From Hyposmocoma kahamanoa (taxonomy: Eukaryota; Arthropoda; Insecta; Lepidoptera; Cosmopterigidae), in the NCBI RefSeq assembly GCF_003589595.1, contig NW_020654810.1, positions 16,451,113-16,515,112 of the forward strand: a DNA stretch of 64,000 nt, written 5' to 3'. Shown one piece after another: positions 48,035 to 58,772 of the stretch; position 1 is the stretch's first letter, and each line of letters begins with the position of its first letter. The notes under the pieces were generated by a model that was given only the letters and a program-made list of their open reading frames with translations, was not told where the DNA came from and ran no database searches. The translations under genes and the position numbers were made by a program.

Positions 48035-48310
48035 AAAGCGACATCTCTAGTCAGCTGTTGGTGTAGCTGTAAAGGTACTTGGCTGAGTGAACAAATAGAT
48101 GTCCCACAGATGGCGCTACGGGAATAAGTCATTAAAAACCAAAAACACAGATCCTCATCAAGCACATAGAACAATTCGTAAGGTCCGATGGTTCGTACCG
48201 TGGCTTAGTTGGCATAGCATATTGCACGATTTATTAGAAGACGTTGGTTCCAATCCAGCCGGATTGAAGGATTTTTTTCTAAGAGTTCGATCTTTATATT
48301 AATAATTATA
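48035..48310 (+). repeat. SINE5 copy 5
   Basis: Plus-strand, near full length: GCGACATCTCTAGTC, CAGATGGCGCTACGGG, AAAAACCAAAAACAC, A-box-like CGTGGCTTAGTTGGCATAGC, B-box-like GTTGGTTCCAATCCAGCC, and 3' end GTTCGATCTTTATATTAATA. Confidence 0.78.
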
Positions 48311-48894
48311 AATTGAGAATTTAAGGTAATATATACGCGTTTCTTATGCTTTGGACTCAAGCCTAAACCCGTAATTGACGGTATGTTTACACTGTTAAAC
48401 TCATCTTTGCAGGATACTCTCTGCACACAAGAAACCAAGACTTTAAACGCACACCTTTTTCGTTAGCGTTTTGCTTGAGCTCTGCCAATATGCCATTCAA
48501 TCCGGTCCGTTACGTAGGTCGAACTTTGTTTCCAGTTTTGTTGTAGTTTCATCCAATCTGTTGATCAACAAACTGCAGTTGAGGTTGAATCCGAACCCAT
48601 TGTTTGTTTAGGCCCGTCCCTATTCAACCACTCTGTCAGACAGGAACAAAATCCCTTCATAATAGTACATAGCCCTACCTTCTTATGTAACTAGGGGCAT
48701 ACATACACTGACGTGTATGTTATCCGGCGGTTATTAATATGCACAAATCATGCATATGCAGGAATACGCCGCAGATGGCTTTCTCGAGATGAGGAGGCGC
48801 ACCCTCGAAGCCTTAATGACTTTCCTGTGACACGAAACAAGTGAAAATCTCATGTTATATAATAGTATAGTACTTTAGCAAATACTTCTACTAT

Positions 48895-49030
48895 ATCGAT
48901 TCTTAGGCTTTCATGATTGCTATTCGTTGAAAATGACAGTATTTTTTCGGATCTAAATCACTTTCTCAAACAAACTAAAGTGTCGGGCTCTTAACCGGTC
49001 ACGGCTGAAGTACATTCTATATGGTCAGTA
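48895..49030 (+). repeat. Dispersed repeat R7, copy 1
   Basis: Shares TTCTTAGG-TTTC, TTTTTCGGAT-TAAATC, TCAAACAAAC-AAAGT and TCGGGC in order with 55455-55610. The two copies are collinear and diverged. The element type is unknown. Confidence 0.6.
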
Positions 49031-49061
49031 CGCTGTATATGCCTTATCAAGCCTTACAATA

Positions 49062-49165
49062 CAATACAAATACGCTTTATTGCGCATAAGAACGCATAAC
49101 AAAAGAAGGTTAAACTGGCGGTCATATTGCTAGATATCTGTCTCTTCCAGATAATCTTCGGATTA
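49062..49165 (-). repeat. LINE 3' end, minus strand
   Basis: On the plus strand CAATACAATACAAATACGCT then TTATTGCGC, GGCGGTCATATTGCTAG and TCTCTTCCAGATAATCTT. Read in reverse this is a 'GGAAGAGA-...TAGCAATATGACCGCC...' LINE 3' UTR with a TTGTATTG tail. Related in plan to the 23950 end. Confidence 0.55.
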
Positions 49166-50070
49166 CAGGCTTAGCCTAAAGATAATAATTAATTGAAATT
49201 AATTGAAAGAGCAACAAATGCTAATAAATATATATTTTTTAATATTTTTTAAGATAATAATAATAAATATTAATTTAATACACATATTGCACTTACCATG
49301 ACAAAAGTAAATAAAAATAAAACAAATAAATACATACATTATAACCACGGAAGAAAGAAAAAAGAGATAGGAGTATAAAAAAACATAAATATATTAAAAA
49401 CAGAGTAAGAATAGGAGAAATAATATTTAGAGTATAAGGTAATGACACTCAGAAGATTTAGCGCGTCTAATCGGCATAAGACAGGAAAATACACAGTTTG
49501 ATCTTTCTAACCGTTAAAGAATTCTGTTATACCTAACGAGACGTTATACGATGTTGAAGCATTGTGACTGATATGTCATATTAAATTACAAATGTACGGT
49601 TTAATGTCACACCTCGAAATTTAATCTCGTGAAGTATCACATCATTTCCTTTACTGTTACGCCAAACACGTATCATGCTAGTAGTTGGTAAATGTTCGTA
49701 TTATTGTCTCATATACACCTAATCAGTGGAGATCAATTATTAATCGCTAGTGTATACAAATACTTAAATGCGATACGAAGTACATCAAACGAGGTGTCTC
49801 ATCGAATGGAGGGCGGCCCTGGCATATTCGCGAGGATTAGACTGATGCCCAGGATCGTCATATCAACGGCGAAGTGATAATGAGCCGACGTCAATCCGAA
49901 CCGTGTCATTATCGTAAATGTTAATGACGACGACAATTACTGGCAGCGCCGAGCTCTATCGAGAGGCTGCCGCCGAAATTGAACATTCCCAATCTATCGG
50001 CTCTCGACCGATTTGTCCCTCTATAAACTCCTTCCGCCCGGTCGATTTTAATTAAAATAGTTTCACGGGA
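49166..50070. other. Unannotated stretch
   Basis: Purine- and AT-rich to 49.45 kb. From about 49.6 kb composition becomes more balanced, with no recognised gene or repeat. Confidence 0.4.
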
Positions 50071-50624
50071 AAAATAGTGTAAGGGAACTCATTTATTCGT
50101 TGGATTTGGGTTTCATAGAAAAAACTTCTATTATGAATATGCCTTTGTCCATTCACTAAGGAAAGCGTAATCATGTGAAATTGTGCGAAATATTACAGAC
50201 TGGCATGCAATGTTAATAGATTTTTGTAACAAATAGAGTTTTTACAAATAGTGTAAGGGAACCACCCTATTTATTCCTTGACGTTCGATTCGGGTTTCGA
50301 ACAAAAAACTTTTGTCATGAATATGGTTTTGTCCTTTTAGTTAAAAATCGTCATCACGTAAAATTGTGCTAATATTACAAAGACTGGTACGCAAATTTAA
50401 CAGATTTTTGTAACCAATAGTGTAAAAACACTAAGGTATAGTTATTAGTTGTAAAAACAAATAGTGTTTACCACCTCATTTATTAATTACCGTCATATTC
50501 GGGTTAGAAAGAAATAACTTTTATTATGAATATGCCTTTATCCTTCCAGTTAGAAGAACGTAATCATGTGAAATTGTGCAAAATATTACAAAGAGTGGTA
50601 CGCAATGTTAATAGATATTTTTTT
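50071..50624. repeat. Three-unit degenerate tandem repeat, about 175-215 bp period
   Basis: Units begin at about 50071, 50245 and 50459 with AAATAGTGT. Each continues with a TTTATT-rich segment, CGGGTT or GGGTTT, ACTT-TATTATGAATATG, CTTT-TCC, ATCATGTGAAATTGTGC, AAATATTACA, TGG-ACGCAA and TTAACAGAT or TTAATAGAT. Units 1 and 3 are the most alike. No coding frame is conserved between units. The GAATATG phrase recurs at 50135, 50319 and 50528. Confidence 0.88.
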
Positions 50625-51020
50625 CGGGTATATTATTCCTAAAGTGCTCGAATAAAATGCATAAGTTTATACAGGAGAGATCACGTAGCGACACGTTAAA
50701 ATAAAATATTAAGTCAAGGAAATGAGTAGTTCGTTTCAACGCAACGTGCTCTTATCCTAATATACAAAGAGGCAGCCACTCGAGAGACAATGGACGAGCA
50801 ACTTTCAATATTAATGATGCACTGAGAATCAGTGACGGTGGCCTTTAAAGGGGGAACTGTTTGAAAGGGGCTCTTGAAAAACCATTTCAGAGAAATCAAA
50901 CAGTAACCACGACTTCTTTTTGTGTAAAATTTTACTCGTTCCGTTGTATCGAAAAGAAAACTTTTAGTATTTTCTTCAATACTTACAAATTGAAACAGCG
51001 AAATATAATAACAACAATAT
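50625..51020. other. Unannotated stretch
   Basis: A 117-codon minus-strand frame (50714-51067) overlaps the start of SINE1 copy I and has no recognisable motif; I treat it as chance. Confidence 0.4.
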
Positions 51021-51278
51021 GTAGTACAGCTCCTTGTGAAAGAGTTCGTCCAGGCAAGTACTGCCACCTTAACTATTTATGTCGCCAAGCAGTAAGGATG
51101 CTGGTGAATTCACGCATATGGACTTGTCAACTTATGTCTTACAGTGACGGGTGCAATGGCAGTGCCACGTAGATCTTTGCGATTGAAAGCTCTGAATGGC
51201 ACTGTAACTGTTATGGACAGGTCGCTTACCACCAGGCGCACGACATGTAGTCCCGTCCCTTGATGTTATAAAAAAAAT
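51021..51278 (+). repeat. SINE1 copy I
   Basis: GTAGTACAGCTCCTTGTGAA start, GTTCGTCCAGGCAAGTAC, GGTGAATTCACGC, GCGATTGAAAGCTCTGAATG, TTACCACCAGGCGCACGAC, and a GATGTTATAAAAAAA end. It has a deletion of about 30 bp in the middle. Confidence 0.88.
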
Positions 51279-51807
51279 GTAACACCGTACATGTATAGAC
51301 ATAAAGCATGTACTAATTAGTAAATTAGACATTATGTAAAAAATATAACACTATTAGGAGTTTTTTATAGCCACATCACTAACTATATAAATACCACATC
51401 TACTTATTAAATTATTAACCACTTAAACCGAACAATATCACAAATATTAATATGTAAATGTAATGTTCCAGTAATACATAGCCAAAAACAGGATTAACGT
51501 ATAACTAGGTATTTAGGACTCTAGAGACTATTAATGTAGTTATTAAAACGTACATTACGCATGTATATATGCACGGAATGTAATTAGGCGTTTTGTAGAT
51601 GTATAGATAGGCCAATTCGTATGAAATATGGGGTAGGAACACACGCGTCATTCGCCCAACAGTGGACGGTGACGACTATGTTACCCTACTTATTATAACC
51701 ATTGACCAATAAGACACGAGGATTGCTAATCGCGATACGAAACAGCTTAGTCGGGTATTTAGTACCTATTGGTGGACCAGATGTCGCGACGAGAACCAAA
51801 TAGCTAT

Positions 51808-51849
51808 TTTCGTAGCAAATTCCTTTTACATTTCGTAGCAAATTCCTTT
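51808..51849. repeat. 19-bp direct duplication, 23-bp period
   Basis: TTTCGTAGCAAATTCCTTT occurs at 51808-51826 and again, identically, at 51831-51849. It lies immediately before the SINE1 fragment that starts at 51850. Confidence 0.93.
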
Positions 51850-51972
51850 GTCAGTGCCCTAAGATCCTTGCGATTTAAAGCTCTGAGTGGCCCTGTAACT
51901 GTTATGGCTAGGCGTGTCGTTTACCACCAGGCATATGACTTATTCATTCCATCACTTGATATTATAAAAAAA
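51850..51972 (+). repeat. SINE1 fragment J, 5'-truncated
   Basis: The 3' 120 bp of SINE1: GTCAGTGCCCTAAGATCC, GCGATTTAAAGCTCTGAG, AACTGTTATGGCTAGGCG, TTACCACCAGGC, ATCACTTGATATTATAAAA. Confidence 0.85.
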
Positions 51973-52390
51973 GAGCTGCAATTTATCAAAGCTACTCTAA
52001 TTCCTAGTGATAACAAACAAATCAACTAGATGGCGCTTATTGCACAGATATTTATGGATAGTGCCGGCTATTCTTTTACTTTGTATAGGATTAGCACCAT
52101 CTACCCATATTAGGAAGCGTTAATTTATAAATTAGTTTGTAACACACAATGCCATCTATTGTGACGCATATTTATCAAAGTTCAGAAAATAATTTTTGCT
52201 CACGGTCAATATTCGAATAACAAAAATACTGCCTACTTGTATTTTATAATAAAGAAGAATTAATTGCATTTGCACGGCCCATCGAGTATATAACCAGAAA
52301 TAGGGACGAAATGTAATTTAATTTGTTTGATAACTATTCTGCCAAATCGATACGGTGGCAACTGCACTCCGATTGGCCAGCCCGAATTAG
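51973..52390. other. Unannotated stretch
   Basis: Contains two CTAGATGGCGC or CCATCTA-type words but no assignable repeat. Confidence 0.4.
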
Positions 52391-52418
52391 AAACAATTGA
52401 CGCGTGTCGTCAATTGTT
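52391..52418. repeat. 12-bp perfect inverted repeat
   Basis: AAACAATTGACG pairs with CGTCAATTGTTT around the 5-base loop CGTGT. Confidence 0.92.
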
Positions 52419-53632
52419 TTACTTCAAATCGACTAGTTTAACTTGAGTTTTACTATAAGACACGAAAATTTAAAAATTACATATTTAATTAATGATAAAA
52501 TGTGATTCCGTTTATTTTGTAATTACAAAACGTCTAATAAGATGTTTTGCTGTTTTTCCCACACCCCGAATGGTACAGCCCCGCACAGTTAGAAACATTA
52601 TCTTTATTACAATAAATACAGAATATTTTTGGAATATATGGAGACGTATTATACACAGGTCAGTTGTTAATGCTATACTATTTCAACTTTCTAATTTGTG
52701 ATTTCAGTGCAAATGAGAGTTGATATTTAAAAGTTTTATAAGTCTCATTTTCCTGATGAGTTGCCAGGGATGGATTATTTCGCCTCTATTTCTGGTTATG
52801 TACTCGATGACACGGCCATCTACATTATATGAACTACCTCCAGGCACCAGGCGCTGAGCAATAGTTTAGCACCATCTAAATGTAAGACAGAATTTTGACC
52901 TTTTTCAGAGTTACGATCTATATAGTAAAGAGAAGATTAACAGTCGTCTTGATCTATTCCAAGTAACATTTATAGCGAAATTTAGTTGTTATTAACATAG
53001 CCGGGATTATTTAGTTTAAATTTTATCGTTAAACAAAAACAGCGTACCTAATTGACAAAAAATCTAGACGTGCCAGTATATGCTAAGTCGTAACTTATAA
53101 CAACAATACATCTTGGCGTACCAAGCAGGTCAGTATGGATCTTTACAAAAAAGACAGCTGCTAAAATACAGTGTTGTAGTGTAGCTTTAAGGACTATCCA
53201 CACACACCAGGGCCGTGCTCGAGACGCGGCCCGGACACGGACATGTGTGAACGAGCTCATATAAAATATACGCAACGATATTTTTTGAGCCCCTGACTTT
53301 TGTAGAGTGGCAACACCGCCGAAAAATGTATGTGACATGGTGTAACGAGCTTTTGTATGTCAAGGCAGTGGCGAAAATAAATTATACTTTAAATTGGATT
53401 TTAGTGTTTTTATTCGCATACAACTCATACCACCGAAAAAGCAAATAAAAAACTGTAGCTTAAAAACTTTTCCAAAAAGGCACCACCTCGAATATACGAG
53501 TAAATAGGTGTAAGAGATAAATGATAAATAGTGTGCAAATACAAATAAATGCAGTGGTAATAGTTGACGCAAGCTTGGAATCAGTTAGAAACCTTCTTCT
53601 TCTCCTTTTTCTTATCGTATCGATGACATACA
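52419..53632. other. Unannotated stretch
   Basis: No gene. A GC-rich imperfect palindromic block lies at 53205-53250 (AGGGCCGTGC...GCGGCCCGGA), possibly a decayed DNA element. Confidence 0.4.
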
Positions 53633-53843
53633 CTATATTGTTGCGGCCCAGAAGTTATTGCCGCTACTCGCGTCGCTAGTAGTAACCGCCATGCTGAAAT
53701 GTGGGACATGTTTGCCATTCCGCGTAACGTACTCGCCTATTGTTGCCTCGGATGCGCCAGACGTACAGACATGGATAGTACGCCATTGCGAGGAGAGTCC
53801 TTTCGTGCACCCTCGAATTACTAGGAACAACATTTCAAACTGA
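53633..53843. other. Stretch open on both strands, possible repeat-derived coding remnant
   Basis: About 200 bp is open both on the plus strand (53658-53843, 61 codons) and the minus strand (53833-53633, 66 codons) and is clearly less AT-rich than its flanks. The minus-strand product includes SGASEATIGEYVTRNGK and looks more protein-like than random. I do not recognise a family. A fragment of a mobile element is the likeliest source. Confidence 0.3.
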
Positions 53844-54292
53844 GCTTTGTAGATACATTAATTTGCATTATGAGAAATTACATTTTTTGTTTATTCCACC
53901 AAGAAAATTTACTCCAATCGTGTTTTCCAAAATATTAATGATGGGTCAAGAAATACAAACCTAAAATCCACATCTGTAATCGACTTATATAATAAAATTA
54001 ACGAGTTTCTAAATTAATCACCTTATTAGCAAATAGTAATTTCTAAAGCAGATAATAAATAATATAATAATATGTAAGAAGAAAAAAAAGAAAACTGTTT
54101 ATTACACCAGCACAGACACGCATATAAACAAAACAACAGAGGAACAATAATAGTAATAATAATAATAACAATTCAAAATTAATCTGTTAGGCCCTAGGAA
54201 AAGCGAGAGTCCAAAATAAATAATGATATAATAATAACTAAAAAACATAAATTTAATTAAAACAATTGCTAAGGGAGGGTATTCCATTCATT

Positions 54293-54330
54293 CGCATGAC
54301 GGTGAATTAGGTATAATTCACCGTCATGCG
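54293..54330. repeat. 17-bp perfect inverted repeat
   Basis: CGCATGACGGTGAATTA (54293-54309) pairs exactly with 54314-54330 across the 4-base loop GGTA. Confidence 0.93.
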
Positions 54331-54529
54331 TGTCGCGGCTGGTGCAATCGGCAATATCTTTTATTGTTGGAAAGAGGGTACCTTTGTATTGGTTTCATTT
54401 AAATTTGAAGAAAATATTGCACCTATAAGGGTGGCAAACAAACTTTCCGGTAACCGGTTTCAATAAAACTTGGTAAATAGATGTAATTTTTTTATAATTT
54501 TTAATATAAATATAATAGTTAGCCTGTTT

Positions 54530-54805
54530 ATGGTCCCACTGCTGAGCACAGGCCTCCTCTCACATGGGAGGGCTTGGTCTGTACTTCCCACGCGGGCCCA
54601 ATCTGGACTGGGAATTTCACACACATCATTAAATTTTGCTTTGCTTCACTGAAAAGCTCATGGTAAATTTCAAATTAAATATCATATTTTTTTTGTAATA
54701 TACAAGTACACATAAATTCCGAAAACTCCGAGGTGGACGCCCGGATCCCAACTCATGTCCTTTGCTAGAGAGGGAATAGGTCATACCATTGGCTACCACA
54801 GTTTT
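54530..54805 (-). repeat. SINE6 copy
   Basis: Minus-strand order: tRNA-like head near 54800-54730 (GGTAGCCAATGGTATGACC, TTGGGATCCGGGCG), a TTCAGTGAAGCAAAGC body, TGTGAAATTCCCAGTCC, and GAGGAGGCCTGTGCTCAGCA near 54550. The landmarks match the lepidopteran SINE type also seen at 21045 and 47842. Confidence 0.65.
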
Positions 54806-55454
54806 TTTTAATAACAACAATAAAATAAGCTTATATTTGAATTATAGAAATTCATTTTCAATAATATTTTTATCAGCAAATGGTAAAAATGCATTGACTT
54901 TGTGTGTAAAGGACAATGTTTTGCTCGAATGAACGTTCTTATATCGATGCCTGGGATTATTACTGTTGTACCCCTGGAAATCTAGTACATTTCTAAAAGA
55001 TAGTTTTCTACGGAATAACAAATAACAAGTCTGCGTAGACGAGGCTAACATTATTAGCTCTTTAAGAAGAGAGTATAACGAGAATCGAATTTTAACATCA
55101 TTTTCAAAGTAAAGTTAACGACAGTAAGCGTTCAAAGGTGAATGAATCGATCACAGTTACTTTTCGTTAACATTTTGTAACTTTTGTATGTTCAAACCAG
55201 TTCTCTGCAAATAAAAGAAAGTAAAGAAAATTATTAATTAATAAAAAATTATAATAAAACACCGAACCAAATTAAACGTGTCGATGAAATTAAAATATTC
55301 AATGAACAACTAAAAGACTTTCTAGTAGAAAAATGCTTTTAAAATTTGAATGAATTTTCGGAGATAAATGCTTAAATAATATGCATTAAATTAAAATATA
55401 TTTTTATATAACATATAGCTCTCTATAGAAATAATATACGTAGTAGTTAAGTAT
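54806..55454. other. Unannotated AT-rich stretch
   Basis: Nothing recognised. Confidence 0.4.
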
Positions 55455-55610
55455 CGTGTTCTTAGGTTTTCGCGATTGTTACACATAGGAAATAAAACTA
55501 TTTTTCCGGATTTAAATCGCGTAGGTATATTTGTTTTTTCAAACAAACCAAAGTCTCGGGCCCTTTACAGCTCCAATGGTCAGGGTTCACGTTTCAGTAG
55601 TTAAGAGCTA
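55455..55610 (+). repeat. Dispersed repeat R7, copy 2
   Basis: Collinear with 48895-49030 (GTTCTTAGGTTTTCGCGATT, CCGGATTTAAATCGCG, TTTCAAACAAACCAAAGTC, TCGGGCCC). It has an extra 12 or so bases after TAAATCGCG. Confidence 0.6.
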
Positions 55611-56228
55611 GCATGTTTAGTTTTTTCATATTGTTTAATTTTCTTTAAAGATTGTTTTTGTTTATAAAATAGGCTTTCATTGCTTTGCCATTACAGGGTA
55701 TCATATAATAAGGACCTATATTTTATTTAAGACCAGTGTAAATTTTATATGGAGCTATAAATGAATAAAATTGAAAAATATTGATAATACTACACAAAAA
55801 TAACAGTCTACGTAATTGCTATGCAATGTTGCAATTCAAATTACCAATGATAAATATGCAAACTTCTGAGGTCTTTTGTTATTAGTAACAAAGAACTAAG
55901 GCTCGTCCATAATCTTTCCCACATCTTGCGGCATGCAAATGTCTATCAGTTTATAAAATGTCAATTTATACGCTATGGAAATGAGGTACAATTTTTAACC
56001 AAGAATTCTTACAGTTAGTATTATATGTAATAAATATACATAGTATAAAAAGACAAGTACGGTAACTCCGTACAAACGTAGCATGTGTACGTACGCACAC
56101 ATTCGCATGTAACGCCATTGCATCGCGAGGTTATGCGAATATGCACGTCCGTACACGGCACATGGTGGATACACGTACAAAACGCGCTGCTAATACTACG
56201 GGAATATTATTATAATATTAAATACTAA
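55611..56228. other. Unannotated stretch
   Basis: Contains a CpG- and ACGT-rich patch at 56060-56180 without a recognised identity. Confidence 0.4.
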
Positions 56229-56410
56229 CTACCTCTGTGGGCGAACGGTTACCGTTTCTGGACTGCCACCCAGGGGTCGCGGGTTCGATTCCTGGGCCGG
56301 GAGAAATATTTGTGTGGCGAATTTCTCTCATGAGTTTGGATGTAATTTGTTGTTGTCGGTGTTGTTCATGCGTGGTTATAAGTGTGTGCGTAAAAAAATT
56401 TAAAAAAAAC
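56229..56410 (+). repeat. SINE3 copy c, internally deleted
   Basis: Head CTACCTCTGTGGGCGAACGG and GGGTTCGATTCCTGGGCCGG; the body keeps GAGTTTGGATGTAATTTG and ends GTGTGCGTAAAAAA, but lacks the CCCGCGACACAGGG segment. Confidence 0.82.
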
Positions 56411-56943
56411 TCAAGTAACTATCACGGAAATAGATGATGGAATAAAACACTGCCAAAGATTAGATAATAGCAAGCAAGCTCAACTCGAATAGCATTCGTT
56501 CTTCGCACAATACCCAAGAGAATCTTTTGAGTTTATTGTCCTAACATCTGTCGGGATATGCAAAGTCGGAACCATAAAACAACGGTTCGGCCGCGATTAC
56601 TTCGGGCAGTTAACTCGCTCTTACACTCATCTTTATTGACGACCTACCTGTAAATTTGTAATCTGACCCGCGATACGACTGTGATTAGATGAGTTTCACG
56701 AGTTTTTAAGTAGCTCATCAAATCGATTTTCGCTTTAATTTTTTTTTCTATTCATGTTTCTTAGTTCGCTATAACTGTGTGTTTTTTAAGTTTTGTCAAT
56801 AGTTGCGTACTTAATTTACTATTATACATGTATATAATATATGTATACATTCTAATCAAAGCGGATTGTTATTTATAAACCTCCGTTTACTCACGAATTG
56901 ATAGAATATATATGGTACTTTTTTATAACACACACACACACAC

Positions 56944-56953
56944 NNNNNNNNNN
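56944..56953. other. Assembly gap of 10 N after an (AC)n tract
   Basis: Ten N directly follow ACACACACACAC. The round number suggests a placeholder, so true length is unknown and sequences either side may not be exactly contiguous. Confidence 0.99.
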
Positions 56954-57603
56954 TTCGGCCACAGACGCAGTTCATAGCAAAATATTATTAATTTTCAAAC
57001 ACAATGATTTAAATAAATGGTTAACAAAGTTTTAGAAATGAGTAAATTTTTGGTATTGCTAAAGGATTTTTGAAAACCTCTCCGAAATGAGTAAATGTTT
57101 AACGGCGGGGAATTAACTTTAGCCTAATCTAACGTTGAGTATTCACTGCTGTCGGATGTTTTTAGCAGAGGAACGTGTTTAGAAAGGTAATGTAGTAAAC
57201 ATGCTGCATATACTGTGCCATACGAATCCAATTACGGCAACCAAAGCTTTAACACTGATTCAAATGATTGTGTCGTGGCGCTCGGTGGTCATACAGCTTG
57301 ATTTTCCATGATGGTCGATTCAGAATATTTGTAATTGATTTCAAGAGGTCACAGCAAACCTGGTTCGGCAAAATAATAAATACGTCACATCGAGTATTGT
57401 CTCGAAAGTATTGCGAGTTACTAAATAGCTTACTCTATTTTTTTTCGTAATTGTAACTAGATATTTGCATGCTATTTAATTTATGCGAAACTTGTTTGTA
57501 CTGATACCGTCTCTTGTTATACCGTGTTTTAAGCAATAAACGAATTATTATCAGTATTAACAAAAAAATTATATAATGTACGCCGTACAATGTTGTAATA
57601 ATA
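56954..57603. other. Unannotated stretch
   Basis: No gene or repeat recognised. Confidence 0.4.
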
Positions 57604-57810
57604 ACTGCCTCGGGAGCCAAACGGTTACCATGCCACGACTGCCTCGCAGAGGTCCCAGGTTCGATTCCTGGGTTGGGAGAAATATTTGCATGGCCTACAT
57701 TTATTTCTCTGGTGAGTTTGGGTGTAATTTGTGGTTGTCTATGTGTGTGTCCATGGCACCCGCGACACAGGGTTTCCCTACTGCGGGGTTATGTTGAGTG
57801 TGTACATTAT
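57604..57810 (+). repeat. SINE3 copy d, near full length
   Basis: ACTGCCTCGGGAGCCAAACG head, GGTCCCAGGTTCGATTCCTG B-box region, GGCCTACATTTATTTCTC, GTAATTTGTGGTTGTC, CCCGCGACACAGGGTTTCCC, GTTGAGTGTGTAC end. It provides the uninterrupted reference for the insertion in copy b. Confidence 0.87.
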
Positions 57811-58596
57811 TGATTATTATTATTATTAATTGAAAACTAAGACTATAGTTTTATCTCGAAATCAGAAGTCTTCTTAAAAGTTTACGACGAAGCCACTTTA
57901 CCTCACACATTTTGTGCATGCATAGAGTCATAGTAAAAATAATTTCGAATGTATATGTATATCGACCCTGGAAAACAATCTTGTCGTATCTCGAAATTAT
58001 TATTTTCGTGTGTTTCGTCAAATATCGACATTACATAGTAAAAAAATATCGTCGTAGCATCACGACTCGTAGATCAAAAAATGCGTCAAATTTTCAATCA
58101 TTTTCTCAAATTTTCCAGATATTACAAAATCGCTTTCCAGGGTCGATATACCTACTATGTTCTATTCTACATAATACAGTTCCCAAAATAATTAAGTCAC
58201 ATTGTCCATTATTTCAAACCATAGCTATGCATACATACATATATATCATAAAATACATACCCTAAACCCGACGTCACTCAGAGCCGTTGAGTTGCTCGTA
58301 ATCGTGCAGCGCAAATACGTTCAGCACTTATTCCTGGCACTCGTTTCAGGTGCGCCGTGTGTGCAGGCCTCTATGCAGAATAAAGCGAAAGGGCTCGCGT
58401 AGCACTCGTGCTTTTTCAATATTCTGCACTTTCTAATTTCTTCCTACAAATGATTGCTCTTGCGGAACATATTTGATATTGTTTCTTTGTTTAGTTTTAT
58501 CATTACGCAATATTTACAATTATTAGGTACCAAATAATGATTATCACTCGTGACATGTTTAATTTTTATTTTATTTATTTATTTAGAAAATATTTT
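57811..58596. other. Unannotated stretch
   Basis: A 117-codon plus-strand frame (57912-58265) has no recognisable domain and AT-driven composition. Confidence 0.4.
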
Positions 58597-58772
58597 GATG
58601 ACCTCCGTGATCAAGTGTCACCATTTCTGAAATCCTGAAACTAACTTTTGTATATTATTATCTCGGGTCTTGGTGTTCACTGTAGCGACGTTGTTTACAA
58701 TTTCCATGACAAAAGTGCGTTAGTTACTTACTTTAGTATCAGAGCAACGCATGTGATGTTGTGATGTTATTT
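58597..58772 (+). repeat. SINE2 copy, diverged
   Basis: GATGACCTCCGTGATCAAG head with a lost B-box region. The body TATCTCGGGTCTTGGTG, ACGTTGTTTACAATTTCC and CAAAAGTGCGTTAGTTAC matches the other copies. Confidence 0.68.
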
